Shown here: positions 1 to 6,984 of the stretch, one piece after another
How positions within the stretch are numbered: position 1 is the stretch's first letter
Layout: each line of letters starts with the position of its first letter
Notes under the pieces: model-generated
The model's database searches: none
Told to the model about the DNA's origin: nothing
The model's input: the letters and a program-made list of their open reading frames with translations, nothing else
Position numbers and translations under genes: made by a program
Assembly: GCA_946885815.1 (NCBI GenBank)
Contig: CAMPHE010000037.1
Location: 1-10,301, forward strand
Direction of reading: 5' to 3'
DNA: 10,301 nucleotides
Origin: an uncultured Arenimonas sp.
GTDB lineage: Bacteria > Pseudomonadota > Gammaproteobacteria > Xanthomonadales > Xanthomonadaceae

Positions 1-2072
1 GCGCGGCGTCTCTCGCGGCGCGGACCCTGCGCGTCCTCATCGGTGTGTCCGTCCCAGGACTGGCGCACGCCGCCGGCCGCCTTCGCGCCGCCGATGTGAC
101 GCGACAGGAAGTCCAGCAGCTTCGCGTAGTACTCGCGGCGATGCTCGTCGGTGTAGAAGCCGTGGCCCTCGTTCTTGAAATAGAGCGTCTCGACCGGCAC
201 GCCGGCCTTGCGCAGCGCGCGCTCCATCGCCCGCGTGTGCTCGACGGGCGCGATGCGGTCCTCGCCGCCGGCGGCGAGGAACACCGGAGCCTTGACGCGT
301 TCGGCGAAGTTCACCGGCGACACGTCGGCCATCTTCCCTTTCACGCCGGTCCACTGGCGGTGGAATTCGGCGCTCGACGCGCTGTCGCTCGAATCCTCGG
401 CGATCATCCGGTCGAGGTCGTAGACGCCGACGTAGCCGACGCCGCAGCGATACAGCGACGCATCGCGCGCCAGCTCCATCAGCGACGCGTAGCCGCCGTG
501 GCTGCCACCGTAGATGCAGACCCGGCGCGGATCGGCGATGCCCTCGGCGATCGCCCACTTCGTCGCGTCGGTGATGTCGTCCTGGATCAGCTTGCCCCAC
601 TGGCGGGCGCCGGCCTCGTGGAAATCGCGGCCGTAGCCGCCGGAGCCGCGGAAGTTGACCTGCAGCACCGCGTAGCCGGCGTGCGCCAGCAGCTGCGCCT
701 CGCTGTTGAACTCGAAGTCGTCGCGCAGGCCGAACGGACCGCCGTGCGGGTTCACCACCATCGGCAGGCCCTTGCCGTCGCTGCCCGGCGGCAGCGTCAG
801 CACGCCGTGCAGCATGTGGCCGTCGCGCGCCTTCAGCGACACGGCCCGCACGGCGCCCATCGTCGCCGGGTCGAGCCAGCTGGCGGCGCTGAGCAGCAGG
901 TCGGCCTTCTTGTTCGCGACATCGAACAGGAAGAAATCGCCGGGGCTGGTCGCGTGCTCGACCAGCACCAGCGCGAGACCACCGTCGCGCGTGGTCGAGG
1001 TCACCGTCGCGTCGAGGCCGTTGAACGCCTTGTCGAGCATCCTGTGGACCCGCGCGTCACCCGCGGGGTCGCCGAAGTAGACGGTCTCCGCCACCGGGCC
1101 GGTGTCGTAGCGCACGCCGACCGGCACCTTGCTCTCGCCCAGGCCGTAGAGGATGTCGTACGGATCGTGGCTCGCGTGCCGTGCCACTTCCTTCCGCTCG
1201 CCGGTGACGGTGTCCCACGTCACGATCGCGTCGGGGCCGCCGGCGCGCTCGGACTGCAGGAAGATGACGCGGTCGTCCGCCGAGAAGCCGATCGGCGTCT
1301 CGACCAGGCCGCTCTCCAGCTCGTCGTTGACGATTTCCCACTTCGCGTCGTCGTCGGCGCGATAGAACAGCAGGCTCTGGTTGAGCTTGCCGGAGCCCAC
1401 GGCGACACGGACCCGATGGGCGTGGTCGGTGACGAAGCCGGCGTACTTGCCCGCGACCCGGGTGACCGGCGTGCGCTTGCCGTTGCGCACGTCCATCCGC
1501 TCGAGTCGCGTATGCGGATCGGGCACGAACGGCGTCACCGCGACGAGCACGTGGTTCTCCTCGGCCGGCAGTTCGTCGACCAGCGTCGCGAACACGGCGT
1601 CGGCATTGGCGGTGTTCAGGCGCGAGGCCTGCGTGTTGATCTCGGCGCGGTAGCCGACCAGCATCCGCTGGTTCTTGCCGTCGGCATCGACGCCGAACAG
1701 CTCGCCGGTCGCCGACGGCTTGTCTTCCGTGCCGAACGCCTCGGCGATCGAGACGAGCACGCGCTCGTCGTTCACCCAGACCATGTCGCCGATGTGCGTG
1801 TCGCGGCCGAGCGTGAAGCGCGCGGTCACCTCCTTGTCGGCGCGGCGCATGATCACCAGGCCGGTGCGGTCTTCCAGCGGCACCGTCGCCGCGAGGTATT
1901 CGCCGTTCGGCGACAGCACGATCTCGGCGAAGGTGTCCTTGCGCAGGAACGGTGCCAGGTCGACCGCGGCGGCGGCGGGCGCGCCCTGCGCGAAGGCGGG
2001 GGCCGGGACCGCGATCAGCGGCAGCGCCAGCAGCAGCGCGGCGGCGGCGGGGCGGAACAGATGAACGTGCAT
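1..2072 (-). CDS. Exported S9-family serine peptidase, paralogue 3 of 3, 3' end outside window
   Basis: I translated this frame by hand from the ATG at 2072. It stays open for 690 residues to the left edge with no stop. The signal peptide is MHVHLFRPAAAALLLALPLI followed by AVPAPAFA, with probable cleavage after A28. The mature part begins with an Ala-rich stretch and [12 protein letters not shown]. The propeller-like region (about 40-410) contains FAEIVLSPNGEYLA, FGTEDKPSATGELF and SPGDFFLFD. The hydrolase domain (about 430-665) has HGGPFG, NFRGSGGYGRDF, nucleophile elbow GGSHGG with S524, D605 in AGGEDRIAP and H637 in NEGHGFY. The elbow differs from GASYG in the two sister genes. The domain ends at LSRHIGGAKAA, where the sisters stop within a few residues. 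Here an Arg/Asp-rich tail of about 23 residues continues past the edge. It overlaps the upstream stop by 1 nt. Substrate unknown. Confidence 0.93.
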   Translation of the reverse strand, partial: MHVHLFRPAAAALLLALPLIAVPAPAFAQGAPAAAAVDLAPFLRKDTFAEIVLSPNGEYLAATVPLEDRTGLVIMRRADKEVTARFTLGRDTHIGDMVWVNDERVLVSIAEAFGTEDKPSATGELFGVDADGKNQRMLVGYRAEINTQASRLNTANADAVFATLVDELPAEENHVLVAVTPFVPDPHTRLERMDVRNGKRTPVTRVAGKYAGFVTDHAHRVRVAVGSGKLNQSLLFYRADDDAKWEIVNDELESGLVETPIGFSADDRVIFLQSERAGGPDAIVTWDTVTGERKEVARHASHDPYDILYGLGESKVPVGVRYDTGPVAETVYFGDPAGDARVHRMLDKAFNGLDATVTSTTRDGGLALVLVEHATSPGDFFLFDVANKKADLLLSAASWLDPATMGAVRAVSLKARDGHMLHGVLTLPPGSDGKGLPMVVNPHGGPFGLRDDFEFNSEAQLLAHAGYAVLQVNFRGSGGYGRDFHEAGARQWGKLIQDDITDATKWAIAEGIADPRRVCIYGGSHGGYASLMELARDASLYRCGVGYVGVYDLDRMIAEDSSDSASSAEFHRQWTGVKGKMADVSPVNFAERVKAPVFLAAGGEDRIAPVEHTRAMERALRKAGVPVETLYFKNEGHGFYTDEHRREYYAKLLDFLSRHIGGAKAAGGVRQSWDGHTDEDAQGPRRERRR

Positions 2073-4066
2073 CAGGGTGTCTCTCCGGGTTGTGCCGGCG
2101 GCGCGCCGCCGATGTGTTTCGCGAGGAACGCGAGCAGTCGGGTGTCGAATTCGCGGCGGTGGGCGACGGTGTAGAAGCCGTGCCCCTCGCTGTCGTGGTA
2201 CAGCGTCTCGACCGGCACGCCGGCCTCGCGCAGTGCGGTTTCCATCTTCTCGGAATGCTCGATCGGCGCGATGCGGTCGGCGCCGCCGGCGGCGAGGAAC
2301 ACCGGCACCTCGATGCGGTCCGCCATCGTCGTGACGGAATAGGGCGCGACGTCGGCCGCGGACCCGATCCATTCGTCCATCCAGCGCTGGCGCCCGTGCG
2401 ACTGGCGCGATTCGGGTCGCACCATCATCGCCAGGTCGTAGACGCCGACGTAGCCGACCGCGCAGCGGTACAGCCGCGGCTGCGTGGCGACGCCGTGCAG
2501 CGCCGCGTAGGCGCCGTAGCTCGCGCCGTAGATGCAGATCCGGTCGGCGTCCGCGACGCCCTGGTCGATCGCCCAGCGCGTCGCATCGGTCAGGTCGTCC
2601 TGCAGCTTGCGGCCCCATTCACGCGCGCCGGCCTGGTGATAGGCCCGGCCGTAGCCGGACGAGCCGCGATGGTTGATCTGCAGCACCGCGTAACCGGCCT
2701 TGGCCATCAGCTGCACGTGCGGGTCGTAGCCCAGCGCGTCGTGCACGCCGAACGGGCCGCCGTGCGGGTACACCACCAGCGGCAGGTCGCGGCCGCCGGA
2801 TCCGGCCGGCGTCGTCAGGTAGCCGTGCAGCTTCATGCCGTCGCGCGCGGTGACGGTGATGCCGCGCACGTCGCCGGCGTCCGCGGGCACGCCTTCGCGA
2901 CGACGCAGCAGGAACGACGCGGCCTTGGTCGTGGTGTCGAACAGGTAGAACTCGCCGGGCTGGCGCAGCCCGACCACCTGCACCACCGCGAGCCGGCCAT
3001 CGGCGGTCGTCGACGTGATGAAAGGCGCCTGGCCCGGGAACGCCGCGAGCAGCATCCGGTACCGTTCGGCGTCGACCGATCCCGGATCGAAGAAACCGTA
3101 GTCGAAGCGCGCGCCGGAATACTGGACGCCGACCGGGGCCGGGTCGGCGCCGCCGGAGTAGAGGATCACGCCCGGGTCGACCGTGTCGTGCGCGAGCACC
3201 TGCTTGCGATCGCCCGAAACCGTGTCGTACGCGACGATCGCATCGGGACCGCGCTCGCGTTCGACCTGCAGCCACGCGATGCGGTCGCCCGGCGAGAACC
3301 CGATCGCCGATTCGACGACCCCGGTCTTCGCCTCGTCGTTCACGAGCACCCACTCCGCGTCGTCGTCGGCGCGGTGGTAGAGACGGCTGTGGTTGTCGGC
3401 GTCGCTGCCGCGCGCGAATCGCACGCGATGCGCGTGATCGGTGACGAACATCGCGCGCGCGACCGGCGCGCGGCCGACCACGACGCGACGCCCGGTCCGC
3501 ACGTTCATGCGCTCGACCGTGGTCACCGGGTCGCGACTGTACGGCACGATCGTCACCAGCACTTCGTCGTCGTTTTCCGGCAGGTCGTCGACCAGGTACG
3601 CCGCGACCGACTGGTCTTCCTTCGACGCGCCGACGAGACCGCCGCTGCCCTGGAACCGCGCGCCGACCAGCAGGCGGTCGCGCGGGCTGTCGATCGTCAT
3701 CGTGAAGAGCTCGCCGGTCGGCGACGGCTGGTCCACCGTGCCGAATTTCTGCGCGAGCGAGAACAGGATGCGTTCGTCGGAAACCCACGCGATGCCGGTG
3801 ACGTGCGTGTCGCGACCCATCGCCCGCTGCACCACGATCTCCTGCGTCTCGCGTTCGAGGATCGCGACGCCGGTGCGGTCTTCGTGCACCACGGTCACCG
3901 CGAGATGGCGGCCGTCGGGAGAAATCGTCACGTCGCCGAAGCGCGCCGGCGCCGAATACGGCGTCACGTCCACCGGCATCACCGCCGCCGATGCGTGGCC
4001 GGACGCGAACAGACCGATCCCGGCCAGTGCCGCCGCCGCGACGGCAGCCAGCGAACTCGAACGCAT
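2072..4066 (-). CDS. Exported S9-family serine peptidase, paralogue 2 of 3
   Basis: Predicted 664-residue exported prolyl-oligopeptidase-type peptidase. The start ATG at 4066 is supported by AGGGG 6 nt upstream and by the signal peptide it exposes: a basic N-terminus MRSSSLA, an Ala/Leu/Gly-rich core, and probable cleavage after ASA at residue 27. The frame is open further upstream but has no ribosome site or family similarity there. The propeller-like region (about 35-405) begins FGDVTISPDGRHLAV and has FGTVDQPSPTGELF and WVLVNDEA blocks shared with its neighbours. The hydrolase domain has HGGPFG, RGSSGYGRA, elbow GASYG with S516, D597 in AGGADRIAP and H629 in SEGHGFY, so the enzyme should be active. 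The mature N-terminus (VDVTPYSAPARFGD) departs from the VDLAPFLR seen in the other two copies. The stop overlaps the next start (TGATG), so the third gene is probably translated by re-initiation. Substrate unknown. Confidence 0.93.
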   Translation of the reverse strand: MRSSSLAAVAAAALAGIGLFASGHASAAVMPVDVTPYSAPARFGDVTISPDGRHLAVTVVHEDRTGVAILERETQEIVVQRAMGRDTHVTGIAWVSDERILFSLAQKFGTVDQPSPTGELFTMTIDSPRDRLLVGARFQGSGGLVGASKEDQSVAAYLVDDLPENDDEVLVTIVPYSRDPVTTVERMNVRTGRRVVVGRAPVARAMFVTDHAHRVRFARGSDADNHSRLYHRADDDAEWVLVNDEAKTGVVESAIGFSPGDRIAWLQVERERGPDAIVAYDTVSGDRKQVLAHDTVDPGVILYSGGADPAPVGVQYSGARFDYGFFDPGSVDAERYRMLLAAFPGQAPFITSTTADGRLAVVQVVGLRQPGEFYLFDTTTKAASFLLRRREGVPADAGDVRGITVTARDGMKLHGYLTTPAGSGGRDLPLVVYPHGGPFGVHDALGYDPHVQLMAKAGYAVLQINHRGSSGYGRAYHQAGAREWGRKLQDDLTDATRWAIDQGVADADRICIYGASYGAYAALHGVATQPRLYRCAVGYVGVYDLAMMVRPESRQSHGRQRWMDEWIGSAADVAPYSVTTMADRIEVPVFLAAGGADRIAPIEHSEKMETALREAGVPVETLYHDSEGHGFYTVAHRREFDTRLLAFLAKHIGGAPPAQPGETP
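2081..2086 (-). promoter_or_regulatory. Ribosome binding site of peptidase paralogue 3
   Basis: GGAGAG lies 8 nt before the ATG at 2072, within the last codons of paralogue 2. Together with the TGATG stop/start overlap it gives both an independent ribosome entry site and a re-initiation route. It supports this ATG, which also starts the signal peptide. Confidence 0.65.
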
Positions 4067-4182
4067 GGTTTTCCCCTGGGTTGACGACCGCGGGACTATC
4101 GCCGAAACCAGCCCCGTCCCGCCAGCGCCCCGCGGGCACCGCCGCGCGGATCCGTGAACCCCGCCACGGTCCGCCGCCGGGG
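4067..4182 (-). other. 116-nt intergenic gap between peptidase paralogues 1 and 2
   Basis: This is the only sizeable non-coding stretch. On the minus strand it starts with an imperfect inverted repeat that includes the upstream stop codon: TGACCCCG (4185-4178) can pair with CGGGGTTCA (4163-4155) through a one-base bulge, with a 14-nt loop. No T-run follows, so it is not a convincing terminator. Nearer the second gene, GATAGT is a faint -10-like string, but I see no good -35 partner. The gap ends in the AGGGG ribosome site of the next gene. It could hold a weak promoter, an mRNA-processing site, or nothing beyond spacer. I see no small open frame with a plausible ribosome site in it. Confidence 0.5.
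4073..4077 (-). promoter_or_regulatory. Ribosome binding site of peptidase paralogue 2
   Basis: AGGGG is followed by a 6-nt A-rich spacer (AAAACC) and then the ATG at 4066. Both the purine block and the A-rich spacer stand out in this GC-rich context. They decide the start in favour of the codon that begins the signal peptide. Confidence 0.75.
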
Positions 4183-6138
4183 TCATGCCGCGCGCTCCCC
4201 GCCGAGATGGCGGGCGAGGAAATCGAGCAGTCGCTGGTAGTAGTCGCGCCGGTGCGCCTCGGCGAAGAAGCCGTGCCCTTCCGACGGCACGTACAGCGCC
4301 TCCACCTTCACCCCCGCCTTCTCCAGCGCATTCTGCATGTCGCGCGTGTGCACCGGCGGCGTCACCGCGTCGCGGCCACCGGCGACCAGCAGCACGGGCG
4401 CGCGGATCGCCGGCGCGAGCGTCGTGGCCGACACCGGCCCCAGCGAGCCGGCGGCGCCTACCCATTCGTCAGACCAGAGCGCGGTCGATGCATTGTCGCG
4501 GCGACGCTCGCGGGCCATGCGCTCCAGGTCGTAGACGCCGACGTAGCCGACACCGCAGGCGTAGAGCGCCGGCTCGCGCGCGAGGCCGGTCATCGCCGCG
4601 TAGGCGCCGTAGCTGGCGCCGACCAGGCAGACCTTTCCCGCCAGCGCGTGGCCCTGCGCGATCGCCCAGCGCGTGGCGTCGGTGATGTCGTCCTGCATCG
4701 CGCGGCCCCATTCACGCGCGCCCGCCTGCAGGAACGCGCGGCCGCGCCCGCCGGAACCGCGGTAGTTCACCTGCAGCACCGCATAGCCCGCGCGGGCCAG
4801 CAGCTGGGCGTCGTCGTCGAAACGCCAGCCATCGGCGACCCCGAACGGGCCGCCGTGGACCAGGACCACCATCGGCAGCGCACCGGCCGTGCCGCGGGGA
4901 CGCGTCAGCAGGCCGTCGATCGCGAGTCCGTCACGCGCCTCCAGTGCGACCGGCACGACCTCGGCGGCGCGGCGCGGCTCGAGCCACTCGCGCCGACTGA
5001 GGATGCGTTCGGCCTTGCCGCTCGGGATGTCGAACAGGAAGAAGTCGCCCGGGTTGTATGCCGTCGCGCTTTCGACGATCACCTGCGTCCCGTCGTCGGT
5101 GCCGGAACCGATGCGCACGGGGTCGCCGCCGAACGCCTTCTCCAACCGCGCGTAGAGCGTGGCCGCCTTGGATGACGGCGCGAAATACGCGGCACGCAGG
5201 CCGCCGCCGTCCACGAGCACGCCGACCGGCTCGCGGCGCACGCCCGGGGAGTGCAGCAGCGCGTGCGGATCATGCGTCGCGTCGCGCGCCACCGTGCGGG
5301 ATTCGCCGGTGCGGCTGTTCCAGGCGACGACGGCGTTCGGGCCGGACGCCTGTTCCACTTCCAGGTAGGCCGTCACGTCGTCGGCCGCGAAGCCGAGCGG
5401 GAACTGACGGACGCCGCTGCGCGCCTCGTCGTTCACGAGCACCCACGGCGCGGCGTCGTCGGTGCGGTGATAAAGGCGCGATACGTTGTCTTCGCCGGCC
5501 CCGACGGCGAGGCGCACGCGGCCCGCATGGTCGGCGGCGAACGTCGCGCGCGGCACCGGCGATTCGGCGATGACCGTGCGCGCGGCGGTCCGCAGGTTCA
5601 TCCGTTCGACGCGCGTCCGCGGCACGTCTTCCATCGGCCAGACCTCGACGAGCACGTGATCGGGCTGGTCCGGGAGGCGGTGCAGCAGCGTCGCGTGGAC
5701 CGGCCGGGTCGAGAACCGCGCGGCGGTCACGGCGTCGCCGCGGTCCGCGTCCCCGGCGCGGAAACCGATGAGCAGCCGGGCCCGCGAACCTTTCGTGTCG
5801 ACGAGAAACAGCTCGCCCGTCGACAGCGGCGTCTCCAGCACCCCGAAGCGTTCGGCCACCGACACCAGCAGGCGACCGTCGTCGACCCATTCGAACCCGG
5901 TCACGTGCACGTGCGCGCCCATCGAGAAGCCGTTGACGGTCTCGCGGTCGGCACGCCGCACGACCGCCAGCACGGTGCGGTCCTCGCGCACGACGCTGGC
6001 GGCGTAGTGCACGCCGTCGGGCGACAGCGCGATGTCGCCGAAGCCGTCGCGCCGCAGGAACGGCGCGAGGTCGACGGCGGCCTGCACGGCGGCGGTCGCC
6101 AGCAGCAGGGCCGCGGCGACGGGACCACGCAGATTCAT
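4183..6138 (-). CDS. Exported S9-family serine peptidase, paralogue 1 of 3
   Basis: Predicted 651-residue prolyl-oligopeptidase-type peptidase acting outside the cytoplasm. The chosen ATG at 6138 gives a clear signal peptide ([20 protein letters not shown], probable cleavage after A20). The same frame stays open upstream to 6807, but that part only shadows dapD. Residues about 25-400 resemble the family's beta-propeller, starting with an [10 protein letters not shown] strand motif and including TGELF and PGDFFLFD blocks. The hydrolase domain (about 420-645) carries HGGPFG, the nucleophile elbow GASYG with S509, D590 in [10 protein letters not shown] and H622 in SEGHGF, so the triad is complete. 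The start overlaps the dapD stop by 4 nt (ATGA) with only a weak ribosome site, so translation probably depends on dapD. Substrate specificity (prolyl, acylaminoacyl or dipeptidyl) cannot be told from sequence. It is related along its length to the next two genes. Confidence 0.92.
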   Translation of the reverse strand: MNLRGPVAAALLLATAAVQAAVDLAPFLRRDGFGDIALSPDGVHYAASVVREDRTVLAVVRRADRETVNGFSMGAHVHVTGFEWVDDGRLLVSVAERFGVLETPLSTGELFLVDTKGSRARLLIGFRAGDADRGDAVTAARFSTRPVHATLLHRLPDQPDHVLVEVWPMEDVPRTRVERMNLRTAARTVIAESPVPRATFAADHAGRVRLAVGAGEDNVSRLYHRTDDAAPWVLVNDEARSGVRQFPLGFAADDVTAYLEVEQASGPNAVVAWNSRTGESRTVARDATHDPHALLHSPGVRREPVGVLVDGGGLRAAYFAPSSKAATLYARLEKAFGGDPVRIGSGTDDGTQVIVESATAYNPGDFFLFDIPSGKAERILSRREWLEPRRAAEVVPVALEARDGLAIDGLLTRPRGTAGALPMVVLVHGGPFGVADGWRFDDDAQLLARAGYAVLQVNYRGSGGRGRAFLQAGAREWGRAMQDDITDATRWAIAQGHALAGKVCLVGASYGAYAAMTGLAREPALYACGVGYVGVYDLERMARERRRDNASTALWSDEWVGAAGSLGPVSATTLAPAIRAPVLLVAGGRDAVTPPVHTRDMQNALEKAGVKVEALYVPSEGHGFFAEAHRRDYYQRLLDFLARHLGGERAA

Positions 6139-6983
6139 TCCACGGCCCCGCGCAGCAGCTCGTTCACCGACGTCTTCGCGCGCGTCTTCGCGTCGACGCG
6201 CTTGACGATCACCGCGCAGTACAGGGAATGGCTGCCGTCGGCGGCCGGCAGCGACCCGGACACGACGACGCTGCCCGCCGGCACCCGGCCGTAGCCGATC
6301 GTGCCGGTCGCGCGGTCGTAGATCCGCGTCGACTGGCCGAGGAACACGCCCATGCCGATCACGCTGCCCTTCTCCACGACGACGCCTTCGACGACCTCGG
6401 CGCGCGCGCCGATGAAGCAGTCGTCCTCGATGATCGTCGGGCTCGCCTGCAGCGGCTCCAGCACGCCGCCGATGCCGGCGCCGCCGCTGAGGTGGCAGCG
6501 CTTGCCGACCTGCGCGCACGAACCGACGGTGGCCCACGTGTCGACCATCGTGCCCGCGCCGACATGCGCGCCGATGTTCACGAAGCTCGGCATCAGCACC
6601 GCGTCCTTGCCGATGTGCGCGCCGGCGCGGACGATCGCGCCGGGCACGATGCGCGCGCCGAGATCGCGGAAATCGCCGTCGTCCCAGCCTTCGAAACGCA
6701 GCGGCACCTTGTCCCAGAACGGGGCCGGGTAGCTTTCGACGAGCGCCATGTCGTTGACGCGGAAGTACAGCAGCACGGCCTTCTTCAGCCATTCCTGCAC
6801 CTCCCACTTCCCGCCCGACGGCGTGGCGACGCGCGCCTTGCCCGATTCCAGCAGCGCGATCGCCTCTTCCACCGCCGGCCGCGTCGAACCCTCGATCTCG
6901 GCGACGCTCAGCGTCGCCCGGCGCTCGAACGCGTCCTCGATGATCGCCTGCAGCTGGTCGGTCGCGCCCTTCTTCTTCGCCAT
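6135..6983 (-). CDS. dapD: Tetrahydrodipicolinate N-succinyltransferase
   Basis: This cytosolic enzyme transfers succinyl from succinyl-CoA to tetrahydrodipicolinate, giving N-succinyl-2-amino-6-oxopimelate. It is the entry to the succinylase branch of diaminopimelate/lysine synthesis and so supplies peptidoglycan precursor. The 282 residues compare with 274 in E. coli. An N-terminal helical region (about 1-105) is followed by a left-handed beta-helix of hexapeptide repeats (about 110-240), including [20 protein letters not shown] and [17 protein letters not shown]148 and E196 correspond to E. coli D141 and E189, the proposed catalytic pair. The C-terminal segment [16 protein letters not shown] is typical of the family. 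The start ATG at 6983 is fixed by a strong GGAGAGG site 6 nt upstream, inside the glnD 3' end. The stop overlaps the next start as ATGA, which suggests translational coupling to the peptidase gene downstream. Confidence 0.97.
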   Translation of the reverse strand: MAKKKGATDQLQAIIEDAFERRATLSVAEIEGSTRPAVEEAIALLESGKARVATPSGGKWEVQEWLKKAVLLYFRVNDMALVESYPAPFWDKVPLRFEGWDDGDFRDLGARIVPGAIVRAGAHIGKDAVLMPSFVNIGAHVGAGTMVDTWATVGSCAQVGKRCHLSGGAGIGGVLEPLQASPTIIEDDCFIGARAEVVEGVVVEKGSVIGMGVFLGQSTRIYDRATGTIGYGRVPAGSVVVSGSLPAADGSHSLYCAVIVKRVDAKTRAKTSVNELLRGAVE

Positions 6984-6984
6984 G

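Larger units (their letters stand above)
3..6138 (-). repeat. Tandem array of three diverged paralogous peptidase genes
   Basis: Three same-strand genes of near-equal size and identical domain order lie head to tail. They share long protein blocks: HGGPFG, AGYAVLQ, QDD(I/L)[13 protein letters not shown] and EGHGF. The VGYVGVYDL block is encoded by a 26-nt segment identical in all three genes, at 415-440, 2433-2458 and 4526-4551. A second 25-nt identical segment (3329-3353 and 5422-5446) is shared by copies 1 and 2 over WVLVNDEA. Elsewhere the copies are clearly diverged, so the duplications are not recent. No insertion-sequence ends or target duplications are visible at the borders. Confidence 0.85.

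Noticed and set aside
37..600. A 187-residue minus-strand open frame
   Set aside because: It lies in a different frame inside the catalytic domain of peptidase 3, whose own frame is open over the whole stretch and carries the GGSHGG motif. The 187-residue product is Arg-rich and has no family features.
1952..4084. A 710-residue plus-strand open frame antisense to peptidase 2, and a similar one at 45-2174 antisense to peptidase 3
   Set aside because: Both are antisense shadows of the same kind: Arg/His/Val/Ala-rich, without motifs, and opposite complete enzymes with catalytic triads. The similarity between these two shadows only reflects the paralogy of the sense genes.
4155..4185. Rho-independent terminator after peptidase 1
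   Set aside because: The stem is short and bulged, the loop is 14 nt, and no T-run follows on the minus strand, so it does not meet the usual criteria. I kept it only as part of the gap description.
4067..4465. N-terminal extension of peptidase 2 upstream to 4465
   Set aside because: The extension would run over the 3' end of peptidase 1 and bury the signal peptide inside the protein. The AGGGG ribosome site marks 4066 as the start.
6139..6807. N-terminal extension of peptidase 1 upstream to 6807
   Set aside because: The extension overlaps dapD out of frame and reads as Arg/Gly-rich noise. The ATG at 6138 directly begins a signal peptide and forms the ATGA overlap.
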